From Mesotaenium endlicherianum (lineage: Eukaryota > Streptophyta > Zygnematophyceae > Zygnematales > Mesotaeniaceae), in NCBI GenBank assembly GCA_009602735.1, contig WELA01009535.1, positions 317,447 through 378,541 on the forward strand: 61,095 bases of DNA, written 5' to 3'. Positions 47,533-58,400 of the stretch are shown here, one piece after another. A program made the position numbers and the translations under genes. Positions within the stretch are counted from its first letter, which is position 1. Each line of letters starts with the position of its first letter. The notes under the pieces were generated by a model that worked only from the letters and a program-made list of their open reading frames with translations, did not search any database and had not been told where the DNA came from.

Positions 47533-48276
47533 TGAAATGAATCGACTTACCAAATAGGCGATTAACAATTAATAAAGATCTTTATATCAGCAAGTAATCT
47601 TTATGGTATTTCCGTTAACTAGTTAAACGGCAAAGGACAATACACTAGCAGGGAATAATACTCGTAAGTCAAATGCGAGTAAACTAGCATCAATAATGCA
47701 AATCAGTAAACTCATACATAAGCAAGGTTAGAAGACAGTGCGTATCAATGGCTTCTCGCCTTGGATTCAGATCTCTCTCAGTAAGCTGTACAAGAGAGTT
47801 GGCCTCGTTTCCGAATGCCGAACTCGAGAGCAATGCCTAGCATATGTACATGGAATGAGTTTACTGTTCAACGGTCAGTGCGATGGCACCGCCTACCCGG
47901 GAGTTAACCACGTTGGTAGGACCTCGGTTAACCAAATCCACCGCCATCTCCCATCATCCCGAATAGCCATCTATCATGGGGATGTCATCTGGCCATTCAT
48001 TTAGCAGGTGGTACTTAGATGCATATCAAGGCAGTTTGCTGCTACCGAGCACGGAAGTCAGCTGGCTGTCAAAGAATGTGTCAGCAAGCTGACTTAAGTT
48101 GACTTCAGCCTGATGCTTTTGGCCAAGTCATTAAACTGATAATTATGTAAAGTCCAGCAGACAGATTTAAACTAAAGTTCAGCAGACTGACGACTAACTA
48201 AAGTTCAGCAGGCTCAACTAAATTAACTATTATATTTAAATGAATATTATATCTACTAATATACTGATTCATTACA
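47533..48276 (-). repeat. 5' LTR of element A (LTR2)
   Basis: 744 bp with TG/CA ends and inverted ATGAATC/GATTCAT termini. It is 24 bp longer than LTR1, with an extra AAAGTTCAGCAG-type unit near 48175-48200. It abuts the PBS on one side and plus-oriented element C on the other, with no target duplication. The 88-codon opposite-strand ORF is at 47738-48004. Confidence 0.9.
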
Positions 48277-50770
48277 CTTCCGCACACGTTATGGACACTA
48301 TGAGTTCAACGTGATGCCATTTGGACTGACTAATGCTCCCGCAACCTTCATGGGTGCTATGAATGACATGTTCAGGCCTTATTTGGATAAATTTGTGCAA
48401 GTTTTCCTGGATGATATTTTAATTTTCTCTAAAGATGAGACTCAGCACGCTGAACACTTAAAGACAGTCATGGACATTCTAAGAAGAAATCAGTTATATG
48501 CTAAAATGAGCAAGGGTGATTTCTTTAAAGAAAGTATCAAATTCTTAGGCCATGTTGTCAATAAAGAGGGCATCAGTGTGGACCCTAAGAAAGTCCAAAC
48601 CATAAGGGACTGGCCAGTACCACAGTCTGTCTCTGAAGTTAAATCCTTCCTCGGGTTGGCTAACTACTATAGGAGATTTATTGAGAATTATTCCACAAAG
48701 GCCAGTAAACTGACTGACCTTACTAAGAAAGACATGGGGTATGTGTGGGGGGAAGAGCAGCAGGCTGCCTTCCAGACCCTCAAAGATGCTCTTTGTTTCG
48801 TCCCAGTGCTATCCGTGTATGACCCCAGCAAACCGGTGCAGGTGGTTACTGATGCCTCTGACTTTGCCATGGGTGCTATTTTGTTGCAGCCTGCTGACAA
48901 AACCACAAAGGATGGTAAGGTACGGCAGGAGTGGCATCCTGTGTTGTACGAGTGTATGAAATTTAATCCAGCGGAGATTAATTACTCTGTGCATGATAAA
49001 GAGCTGCTAGCTATCATTCATGTGCTCAAACAGTGGAGAGCATACTTATATGGTAAAGCCTTCAAGGTGATTACAGATCATCTAGCCCTGACCTTCTTTC
49101 AGAAGAAGTCCAAGCTGTCGAGGAGGGAGAACTGCTGGAGCCAGATGCTGGAGCAGTTCCAAGTCCAGAGTGACTACAAACCAGGGAAGTTGAATCCTGC
49201 TGATGCACTCTCTAGAATACCTGACTTGCAAGAAAGGAACTTTAGTCAGCATGCCGTAGATAAAGTCCTGTGTGCACTCACTTCACTAAAGGTGAAAAAG
49301 TCCTTCCTTGAACAACTTAGGAAAGCCTACCTTTCTGACCCAACATTTGAGCCCAGCCCCACTACTGGTGTGTGTCGTGCTACTGCACTCGGGTATAAGC
49401 TGAAGGGCGGGGTCTGGGTGACTGAAACCACTTCAGGCAGGCTGAAGCTGGTCATTCCTAATAACTTGGAAATAAGGTCTCTCTTACTGAGTCAAGCGCA
49501 TGACAGTCTCCTGGGTGGACATTTGGGGCAGGCCAAAACTGTTGGCAAACTGGCAAAACATTATCATTGGGAGGGGTTACCCCGGGAGGTCTTGAAATAT
49601 GTCAAGTCCTGTGACCAGTGTCAGAGAAATAAGTCTCGGCACACACCACCCTGAGGTCTCTTGCAACCGCTACCCATCCCAACGTGACGCTGGGAAACTA
49701 TATCCATGGACTGGGTGGTCACATTGCCACGAACTGCTAATGGGCATGATTTGATACTGGTAGTCGTGGATAAACTGACAAAAATGGTCATTTTCATCCC
49801 CACAACTGTCAAAGTAACTGCACTCAAAACAGCGAGACAGTTTTACAACAATGTAGTATGCCAACATGGGCTACCCTCTAATATCATCTCAGACCGGGAC
49901 TCAGAATTTACTTCTAAGTTCTGGAGAGCTTTAATGGGGTTAATGGGAGTCAAACAGCTGCTTTGCACAGCAAACCACCCTCAGACTGATGGGCAGATTG
50001 AAAGAACTAACAGAGTTTTGCAGGAGGTGCTGAGAGCATATAGTAACTAAAAACAAGATAATTGGGATGACCTGTTGCCTTAAATTCAGTTTGCGGTCAA
50101 CAGTGCGGTGCACGCGTCAACGGGCAAGACTCCTTTTGAACTGAGCCTGGGTAGAGTCCCTAAGTCTCCTTTAGATGTACTGGGGGAGTCTTTAACTGAC
50201 CCTGAAGGGATTGACAATCCGGTCTCCCTCCAGTTAACTCGGGAGTTTGCTGACACCCTGTCAGAAGTCCAACAAAACCTGCACAAAGCCCAAGAAAACC
50301 AACAAAAATACCCTAATCAACACCGTCGGGAACTNCCGTCGGGAGCTCACATTATCTAAGGGCGATTTAGTCAAACTGCATTCTCAGCACCTGTACCTCC
50401 CTGGTGTGGTCAAGAAAAAGCTTGGCCCTGCCTGGGTCGGTCCATATTCGGTGGTGCGTCGTGTCGGTCAGAATGCTTACAAACTGAACATTTTAGCGGA
50501 CTACAAGGGTCACCCGGTCTTTAATGTCTCCTTCCTGGAACCATACATCAAAGGTGATACATTGTTCCACAGGTCGGTAACCTGTCCAACCGGGACCGGT
50601 CCCCGCTGTCCGGGACGGCGACCCTGAGGAATATGAGGTCGATGAGGTTTTAGACGCTCGCTCGGTCCGTTGATCGTCTAAATATGTCATGAAGTACCTC
50701 ATCCGATGGAAGGGTTACGATGCCTCTGGGGACACTTGGGAGTTTAAGACCAGCTGACCAATGCCAAAGG
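48277..50770 (+). pseudogene. Pol of element C: RT (partial), RNase H, integrase, chromodomain
   Basis: RT keeps [10 protein letters not shown] and [16 protein letters not shown]. RNase H has [27 protein letters not shown] and [10 protein letters not shown]. The integrase zinc-binding domain ends CDQCQRNK, and the core has all three acidic residues (MDWVV, ISDRDSEF, TDGQIERTNR). Breaks: TGA at 49652-49654, TAA at about 50048, TAA at about 50080, a single-N join with a short duplication at 50335, a frameshift at about 50575 and a TGA in the chromodomain (ARSVR-stop-SSKY). Several of the stops are C-to-T changes relative to A or B. Without these breaks it aligns closely with A. Confidence 0.85.
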
Positions 50771-50865
50771 GGCGTTGAAACGGTTCCACCTTCGGGCGGC
50801 TGGGGCACCGCCCTAACTGTCCCTTCAGTAGACATGGGAAGGTGACAGGAGATCCTGTCTCCATA

Positions 50866-50880
50866 TAAGTTGGAGGGGGA
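50866..50880 (+). other. Second polypurine-tract-like motif, upstream of ORF3 in element C
   Basis: TAAGTTGGAGGGGGA lies just after the pol end. Its partner is the true polypurine tract at 52935-52950 (GTTAAGTTGGAGGGAT). Confidence 0.6.
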
Positions 50881-51155
50881 CGTGACAGTTAGTGACTGTT
50901 GTGACAGGCAGCCCACCTTTACATTTAAGTTGAAAGGAGTGGTATTCTGTTTCGGGATCAGCCGAAAAATCTCTGATAACCATATTACACACTCGACGTG
51001 CGCATACACTCACTTTCTCTCTAACTTAATTTTCTTTTATATTCACTCACACCAGGTATTTCATACTAGGAACTCTGCCGATCACGTTTCTCTTCATCAA
51101 GGGCACTCAGTAGCGGCAAAATATCATGACTCCACTAACTGCATTGTGTTTATGA

Positions 51156-52831
51156 TTGAGCAGGATGACTCAAAAGTTGGAACTCAAGAGGAAGAGAAGG
51201 GCGGAAGAGGCACATGCAGAATACTTGCAATTCTGTGGAGACATCGAATCATCCTCCATCTCCGCTCGGGAATCACAACGACTCCAACAACAGCGGGAGG
51301 CACAGAAGAAGAAGGAGGAGGAGGAACAGGCCAGACTGAGGCAGGAAGAACTGGACAGAAACGCTGCAGAGGAGGCCAAGAAAGCAGAGGAGAAGAAGCA
51401 AGCTGAGGAGAAGCGGAAGCAGCAGGCTGAAGAAGAAGAACAGAGGAGAATCAGCAGCTACCGCTACACGGTGCTGGGCAAGGGCTTTGGTCTACTGGAG
51501 GAGGCCTTCAAGTATGCCCAGAGTAGTCGCAGTGAGTCGCAGAAGGAAATCCTCAAGAGGGAAGGGGAGACATCCGAAAAGTTTGACAAGTATATAGAGG
51601 TCGGCACAGGGCTCCTCCTCTACCACGATTATGCCAGGATGGTAGGATGTACGGTCAGAGAGGCCAAGGCATTGGCCCAGGTGAACGAAGCAGGGGCTGT
51701 ATCGATTCTTGGTATCTGGGGGGAAGATAGGGTCATCAGGATGATCCCCATGGACGCGGACAGCTTCAAGGACTCAACACCCCACAACAGGTTCAAGGCC
51801 ATGTACAATGAGGTGGAGAGGAGGAGCTGGGAATTCTTGGCCAGGGAAACCAGTCAGCTGGACTTTGCAGGGCACTAATACCCTTGTACTCTTAAAAGGA
51901 CAGAGCCTGCCTTCTTCCAAAAGCCCACCAATTGGCGGTGGATGACCATCATAATGAGGGATCAGCAGAATGACAGGGCGACGGATGAGGATTTCCTGAC
52001 AGACCTAAAGGGGAACATAGTATTGCCCCCTCACATTGCGGCTTGGGACCCAAGATTGGATGGAGTCAGAGACTGCATGAGCCAAGAAATGCAGGGGGAC
52101 AGAAGCAGGGCCCGAGAGTCATTCTCAAAAGGGAAGCACGCTTATGCCAAATGGGCAAGCAAGCAGGGGGAAAAGGACCTGTATGCGGTCCGGACTCAGC
52201 AGCCCCCACCAGCACCCAAAAGGGGAAGGTCAGTGGGATATTCTTTTTCTCGGGAAGAACTGGAGCAGCTGACAGAAGAGACCCCAGAAGTCTCAGAGGA
52301 ACCCGGGGACGGAGAGGAGGAGGAGTCAGAGGAAGACGAGGAGGAAGGCGAGGAGGAGGACACTAGCCCCGTGTGATCCTGACACCTGCCACATCCCCTG
52401 TAAGGGAGAAGACGGGGTTGGCATTGCAGCAACTCGCTGAAGAGGAGGATATCACTTGTCTGGGAACTGCCAGAGGACAGAGCCCATCTTTAGGCACGGA
52501 GACCCAGTCAGACAGGGCAGACAAGAGGGCTGCTAGAGAAATAGCCAGAGGCCTGCCGGCATCTCCCTCGCAGAGAGGGCATGTACCCTTAGCTCATGTC
52601 ATGCAACATCCTTCTGGGATGTCGATATATGTACCAGTCAGTTTGAGGGACGCCCAGGAGAAGGCTGCCTCCATTCAATTTCAGACCGTGCAGGAAGAAA
52701 CATCACAGTTACCGCGTTCTCCGCCGGGTCCTTTCACGGAAACTCCCTCTCTGACAGGCTTCAGAAGACCCCAAGACAGGAGGAGGAGTGCCTCCCCTGA
52801 CCATAGGGCCCCAGGGGCATCTCCCTCCTAA
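51156..52831 (+). pseudogene. ORF3 of element C, homologous to the third ORF of element A (one stop, one frameshift)
   Basis: A coiled-coil N-terminus (MTQKLELKRKRRAEEA onward) is followed by YRYTVLG, LYHDYARMVG, YNEVERRSWEFLARE, WRWMTI, LPPHIAAWDPRL and FSKGKHAYAKWA, all in the same order as in A. A TAA at 51876-51878 sits where A has a Trp. After the acidic stretch the frame shifts at about 52370 into GLPASPSQRGHVPLAHVMQHPSGM and a Pro/Ser/Arg-rich end. Overall only about half the residues match A, although flanking pol and LTR sequences are nearly identical between the two. Function unknown. Confidence 0.8.
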
Positions 52832-52950
52832 GGGCGTAAAGCCAAGGGCATAGCATGCTGGATGGGAGAGGGATCAGTATTTTCAGTTGGGGAAATCTAT
52901 GTACCCAGTGTCAGTGTTGTCGAGGCGATAACATGTTAAGTTGGAGGGAT

Positions 52951-53669
52951 TGTAATGAATCAGTATATTGGTTGATACAATATTCATTTAAATATAACAG
53001 TTAAATAAGTTCAGCCTGCTAAACTCTAGTTAATAATCAGTCTGCTGGATTTTATATTTAACATCAGTTTAATGACTCAGCCGAAAGCAGCAGGCTGAAG
53101 TCAGCTTAAGTGAACTTGCTGACACATTCTTTGACAGCCAGCTGACTTCCGTACTCGGTAGCAACGAACTGCCTCGATATGCATCTAAGTGTGGTATGCT
53201 AGATGAATGGCCAGATGACATCCCTATGATGGATGGCGATTCGGGATGATGGGAGATGGCGGTGGATTTGGTTAACCGAGGTCCTACCAACGTGGTTAAC
53301 TCCCGGGTAGGCGGTGCCATCGCACTGACCGTTGAACAGTAAACTCATTCCATGTACATATGCTAGGCATTGCTCTCGAGTTCGGCATTCGGAAACGAGG
53401 TCAACTCTCTTGTACAGCTTACTGAGAGAGATTTGAATCCAAGGCGAGAAGCCATTGATACGCACTGTATTCTAACCTTGCTTATGTATGAGTTTACTGA
53501 TTTGCATTATTGATGCTAGTTTACTCGCATTTGACTTACGAGTATTGTTCACTGCTAGTGTTGTCCTTTTGCCGTTTAACCACTTAACGGAAAATCCATA
53601 AAGATTACTTGCTGATATAAAGATCTTTATTAATTGTTAATCGCCTATTTGGTAAGTCGATTCATTTCA
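52951..53669 (+). repeat. 3' LTR of element C (LTR3)
   Basis: 719 bp, TGTAATGAATC ... GATTCATTTCA, preceded by GTTAAGTTGGAGGGAT. The 88-codon ORF is at 53465-53199 on the minus strand, nearly identical to those in LTR1, 2 and 5. Confidence 0.9.
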
Positions 53670-55145
53670 ATTATTGACTGTTGTTTTTTAAGACTGATCC
53701 TGTCTCTCCACCTTTGGGAGGTGCTTTCTAGGTGATTGCTCTCTGTAGTGGCCCAAATCCTGGCAATGGAAGCAAATACATTTTGCTGAGGCTGGTCTCG
53801 GCTTAGTCCTACCACCACCTCTTCCATAGCCACCTCAAGAGTATCCACCTCTCCCTTTAGACTGTATAGCATTATACTCATACTCGTACTCATCACCCTG
53901 ATCGTCCTAAGCTTGGTCTCCTTCAATTGCATTGTAGGATCCGTGGGACTTTTTGACAATCTTAGACACCGAAGCATTACTCTGGCACTTGTGATTGAAC
54001 TGCTGCTGATCCCAGGCATCAGCATCCTGGATCAAGTCAGCCAGTTTCTCATACTTCTTTTCAGCCAAGTGACCAGAGACTTTGGATTTCAAGCTATACC
54101 TGAAGTATGCTATCCTATACCGCTCTGGCAAGTCTGGCTGCTTGATCATGTTCTCCTGGAACTTTTGAGCAAACTCAACAACTGAAGTGGTCTGCTTCAG
54201 TGTCAAGGAGATCATTGCATAGATAGCTTTCTCCTGCTGATTGATGACATCAAACTTCTCATGCAATTTTTTGACAAAATTGACCCAAGTAGGGTCACCG
54301 AGCTGCTGAGCCTTACGTTCTCCTTTCCAATACAGCCACTAGTCTGCTGCACTGCCTTTCAGTAGAGCACCAGTGCGCCTGATCTTCTCGTAATCCTGCA
54401 ATTTTGGGTAGTTCTCCACCCACTGCTCAACATCAGCGAGAAACTTGATCAGGTAATACTTTTTGTTTCCCTCAGGATCATAGTCCGGGGGGGGTTTTGG
54501 CTTAGGCTTACTAGGCCCTTCGTCACCACCACCAGTGGTTTGAGAACCCAGTTGGTCTTTGTCCCGCAGCAAGGACATAATGATTCTTTTGTCCTCCTGT
54601 TGGGACTGATACAGGCTCGCCATTTGCGATTGCATTTGCACAAATAGTGCTCCCAAATCTACACTCTGAGGTGGGAGTTTAGCAAATGCTGCAGCAGCAG
54701 TGGCATCCACTCGCTGAGTAGTGTCTTCAACAGTCCCTCTCGTTCCTGCAGCATCAATTCCTATCGCATCCAGACGATCACGAATTTGACGTAGAGGAAA
54801 ATTGACCTGTACAGCAGGAGGTGGGTTCAGAGCATTGGCCCTTGTTGCCATAAGTTCCTCGATAGTGCGCTCGACCGCTGGCTGTCCTTCCCTCCTTTTT
54901 GCATCTTCAGCAGCTTTTGCTAATCGTTCAGCTTCTAATCTAACTCTCTCCTCCTTAGCCTGCTGTGCTGCGACTGCGGCAATAGCAGCTGCCTCATTTG
55001 CAACCTCTCTAGCTGCACTAACTGCCACTGCTTCAGAATAGGTACGGGTTCCCGTTACATGGCTTTCAGCCTGGTTTTTGACATTCTCGTTATCCTGGTT
55101 CTCCATGTTTCAGGAGTTGCTAGTTTGAGACCTTGTCCTTACCAT
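53670..55145 (-). pseudogene. Gag of element D
   Basis: The ATG at 55145 starts the same MVRTRSQTSNS peptide as A but meets a TGA at codon 12, where A has CGA. From 55106 the frame is open for 255 codons across the site where A is frameshifted, so it shows the original frame. It then breaks at a TAG (near 54340, Trp in A), with more breaks downstream. The zinc knuckle reads CFHCQDLGHYREQS; the last Cys is replaced by Ser. The slippery heptamer of A is not preserved (one T lost). Confidence 0.8.
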
Positions 55146-55179
55146 ACAAAGACGACTGTGATAAATGCTCCATAGCCTC

Positions 55180-55898
55180 TGAAATGAATAGACTTACCAA
55201 TCGGCGATTAACAACTAATGAAGATCTTTATATCAACGAGTAATCTTTATGGTATTTTCTATTAGTTGATTTGAGAGCAAAAGACAACACACAAGCAGTA
55301 GACAATACTCGCGAGTCAAATTCAAGTAAGTTAGCATCAATAATGCAATCAGTAAACTCATTCATAAGGAAGGCTAGAAGACAATGCGTATTAATGGCTT
55401 CCCACTTTGGATTCAAATCTCTATCAGTAAGCAGTACAAGAGAGGTGGCCTCGTTTTCGAATGACAAACTTGAGAGCAATCCTAGCATACATGTACATGG
55501 AATGAGTTTACTTTTCAACGGCAATTGCGATGGCAACGCCTACCCGGGAGTTAACCACGTCGGTAGGACCTCGGCTAACCAAATCCACAGCCATCTCCCA
55601 TCATCCCGAATCGCCATCCATCCCAAGGATGTCTTTTGGCCATTCCTCTAGCAAATTACACTTAGATGCATATCTAGGCAGTTCGCTGCTACCGAGTACG
55701 GAAGTCAGTTGGCTGTCAAAGAATGTGTGAGCAAGCTGACCTAAGTTGACTTCAGCCCGCTGCACTCGGCTGAGTCATTAAACTGGTATTCATATAAAGT
55801 CCAGCAGACTGAACATTAACTAAAGTTCAGCAAGCTGAACTGAATTAACTATTTTATTTAAATGAATATAAAATCTTCCAATATACTGATTCATTACT
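55180..55898 (-). repeat. 5' LTR of element D (LTR4)
   Basis: Begins TGAAATGAATAGACTTACC in plus coordinates and ends GATTCATTACT, so the terminal A is lost. It is clearly more diverged than the other LTRs, and the 88-codon opposite-strand ORF is broken in its first half. Confidence 0.85.
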
Positions 55899-55992
55899 AA
55901 GGGTCTGAGTTCCAAGGGTCATTCCAAAAACTTTTGGACAAATACTTCATTGATCATCGCACTAAATCTAGAGATCATTCGCAAGCGAATGG

Positions 55993-56047
55993 ATTAGCAG
56001 AAAGGATAGTGCAAATTGTAAAGTGTGCACTGCGCAAATATTGTATG
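55993..56047 (+). repeat. 55-bp direct repeat, left copy, flanking LTR5
   Basis: ATTAGCAGAAAGGATAGTGC onward, ending TTGTATG. It matches 56761-56815 with one mismatch by eye. It ends exactly where LTR5 starts and belongs to the element E integrase. Confidence 0.9.
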
Positions 56048-56760
56048 AATCGACTTAACAAATAGGCGATTAAGAATTAATAAAGATCTTTATATCAGCA
56101 AGTAATCTTTATGGTATTTCCGTTAACTGGTTTAACGGCAAAGGACAACACACTAGCAGTGAATAATACTCGTCAGTCAAATGTGAGTAAACTAGCATCA
56201 ATAATGCAATTCAGTAAACTCATACATAAGCAAGGTTAGAAGACAGTGCGTATCAATGGCTTCTCGCCTTGGATTCAGATCTCTCTCAGTAAGCTGTACA
56301 AGAGAGTTGGCCTCGTTTCCGAATGCCGAACTCGAGAGCAATGCCTAGCATATGTACATGGAATGAGTTTACTGTTCAACGGTCAGTGCGATGGCACCGC
56401 CTACCCGGGAGTTAACCACGTTGGTAGGACCTCGATGAACCAAATCCACCGCCATCTCCCATCATCCCGAATCGCCATCCATCATAGGGATGTCATCTGG
56501 CCATTCATCTAGCACACCACACTTAGAAGCATATCGAGGCAGTTCGCTGCTACCGACTACGGAAGTCAGCTGGCTGTCAAAGAATATGTCAGCAAGGTGG
56601 CTTAAGGTGACCTCAGCCTGCTACTTCCGACCAAGTCATTAAACTGATATTAAGTATAAAGTCCAGCAGAATGATTGTTAACTAGAGTTCAGCAGGCTGA
56701 ACTTATTTAACTATATTATTTAAATGAATATTATATCGACCAGTATACTGATTCATTACA
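56045..56760. repeat. Solo LTR (LTR5) inside the integrase of element E
   Basis: The right end is intact (GATTCATTACA). The left end lacks the first four bases (TGAA) and starts ATGAATCGACTTA, sharing ATG with the host sequence. It is flanked by a 55-bp direct repeat instead of a 5-bp duplication. The 88-codon ORF is at 56246-56512. Confidence 0.85.
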
Positions 56761-57541
56761 ATTAGCAGAAAGGATAGTGCAAACTGTAAAGTGTGCACTG
56801 CGCAAATATTGTATGGAACATGACAAGCGCGATTGGAATCTGGCCCTACCATAGTTGGTAATGGGGTACAGATTCAACAAGCAAGCTGCGCTGGCGAACT
56901 ATTCGCTATATCAGATTCTGTTTGGCAGGAGTCCAGTGGTACCCAACAGCATCAAACAGGAGATTGACCAGGTGAAAGAACTGGACACCCCTGAGGAACT
57001 GCTAAAAGCTATGGTACGACGCAAGGCGTTATTTGAACGCATGATGCCTGCTGCACTGGACAATATGAAAATTGCACAGAAAAGAGATACCCAACGTTAC
57101 GCGAAGACTCGAGATGGGAGTTACCGCCTGCAGATGACGCAGATCCAGGAAGGAGACTTCGTCTACAGGAAGCGGCAGACCAAGATCACCATCGACACCA
57201 GTTCAGGTGCAGTCATCCTGTGCGTAAAGCATGTGCTGGGAAACGGCGTCTTAGAGCTAGAGGGCTCAGACGGCAAAACTATAAGAGACCACGTGCACAA
57301 TTGCTCGCTGTGCCATTTGCCAAATAACGACCCTACGGTCAAGGTTGTGCCTGAGGAATTAGTGCCAGCCACGCCATGTGCCAGCTGCAAAGTGCTGGAT
57401 GGTCGGGAGGCAATGGTAACTTGCGATAAGTGTGGTGCCCGTTGGCATACCTTCTGCATTGAGGATGAAAAGATTATGGCAAGACAATGGGAATGTTCAA
57501 ACTGCCTTCCTAAACCCCCCAGCCGCAAAGCTGGAATATAA
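56761..57541 (+). pseudogene. Element E integrase C-terminal half fused to a PHD finger (one nonsense codon)
   Basis: The catalytic Glu block (LAERIVQTVKCALRKY) is followed in frame by a TAG near 56849, where Trp is expected, then an open 228-codon stretch from 56855. That stretch has the Gypsy integrase features NYSLYQILFGRSP, GDFVYRKRQ and an SH3-like tail. At its residues 175-217 it has a C4HC3 PHD finger: C175-C178, C190-C193, H198-C201, C214-C217, with TCDKCGARWHTFC. PHD fingers read histone H3 tails, so this module probably plays the targeting role that the chromodomain plays in the A-D family. The LAERIVQ stretch repeats 55993 onward. Confidence 0.75.
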
Positions 57542-57589
57542 ATAACTTTTAGCGGAAAGGGCAGGGACGCCCCAGCTGAAAGGGAGGGG

Positions 57590-58400
57590 TGTAAGGGAAA
57601 AAGAAGGATGGTAAACTTTTTGCAATTTTGCCAAGTCGTGTAAGGTAGCCATGGGAATGAATCTGCTAAGGGCGGAAGCACCTCATGGACACCCTCTTGC
57701 AACTGCTTAAGTGCAGGAAGACCAGAAATGATTCAACCTCACAGCAGGAACGCAGTGACACACGTGCGAAGGGCAATCGACCAGGGCCACCGACACGTGC
57801 AGAGTTGCACCGACCAGTCGACCATGGCAACGCCCACACGTGAGTGGAGTCACCGACACCTCGACCAGGTCGATGGCATACGTGCTGGAAAGCCATACAC
57901 GTGCCAAGGGACCGACACTGTTAGGCACAACATCTTTGAGGCACGACTTGCAAGTTTGGCGAAAACAATCAATAGTAGGCACTTTCTTGCGACACTTAGC
58001 ACCCCATGGGGCTGAAAGTAGGATGAAGCAGGCTGAAGTGTGCTGAAGCAGGCTAAAAGGGGGAATGTGATTTTGTACTTTCAACACATTCAACGCAGAT
58101 TCAACGACTTTTATCACGTCACACGTGTACAATATATGCTAAAATGCCCACGTCACACTCCGTAGAGCAACTTCACTCCATACAAGGCCACACATCACTC
58201 CACCCACACGAAGTCGCTAAGCAGAAAGAAAGCAGAGGGACGAAAATCATGCTCCAGTGTGCTCCAGTGCACGTCACGCAGTGCTACTTCAGCTGTAGCC
58301 AAGGTCCTCCGTGATTCATTGGTCAGGCGCACTGAACACCTTATTCAGATTGTGGATCAAACTGTTCAATTGACTTCATAGTATGCTCCTCATATTGGCG
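57590..58400 (+). repeat. Probable 3' LTR of element E (end not defined)
   Basis: It starts TGTAAGGGAAAAAG right after a purine-rich tract, 49 bases past the integrase stop. A TATA-like ACAATATATGC lies at about 58129. No second copy is present, so the right boundary is a guess. Confidence 0.45.

Larger units (their letters stand above)
39772..48276 (-). mobile_element. Element A: chromovirus-type Ty3/Gypsy retrotransposon with a third ORF
   Basis: Order on the minus strand: 5' LTR (48276-47533), PBS (47531-47520), gag (47498-46021), protease and RT in the -1 frame (about 46040 to 44321), assembly gap (44320-43347), integrase tail and chromodomain (43346-42672), third ORF (42305-40605), PPT (40506-40492), 3' LTR (40491-39772). 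At 8.5 kb it is the only copy with all parts. It lacks a target-site duplication (left flank GGGTG, right flank CTTCC). Its LTRs differ from each other (720 versus 744 bp). One gag frameshift, one single-N join and the gap mean its activity cannot be judged. Confidence 0.88.
48277..53669 (+). mobile_element. Element C: 5'-truncated chromovirus with decayed pol and ORF3, and its 3' LTR
   Basis: Starts mid-RT directly beside LTR2 of element A and runs plus-strand through RT, RNase H, integrase, chromodomain, ORF3, polypurine tract and 3' LTR (52951-53669). The 5' LTR, gag and protease are missing. Several nonsense codons and frameshifts show it is old or inactive. Its right LTR directly abuts the gag of minus-oriented element D. 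Confidence 0.85.
53670..55898 (-). mobile_element. Element D: 3'-truncated chromovirus remnant (gag plus 5' LTR)
   Basis: Minus-strand 5' LTR (55898-55180) followed by gag, cut off at 53670 at the gag end by the LTR of element C. Pol and the 3' LTR are absent. Its LTR is the most diverged of the five, so it is probably the oldest copy. Confidence 0.8.
55899..58400 (+). mobile_element. Element E: second Gypsy lineage with integrase-PHD fusion (partial, split by LTR5)
   Basis: A plus-strand integrase core fragment (55899-56047: GSEFQGSFQKLLDKYF and HSQANGLAERIVQ) is interrupted by LTR5 and resumes at 56761. It runs through the integrase C-terminus and a PHD finger to 57541, then a polypurine stretch (GAAAGGGAGGGG) and a probable 3' LTR starting TGTAAGGG at 57590. 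Upstream parts are lost at the junction with LTR4. The right end was not found; 58400 is approximate. Confidence 0.7.

Noticed and set aside
39767-48281. Target-site duplication around element A
   Set aside because: GGGTG and CTTCC do not match; no shifted 4-6 bp match was found either.
53670-53720. Frameshift signal in element D like that of element A
   Set aside because: One T of the heptamer is missing and the downstream arm of the stem is cut off by the LTR of element C.
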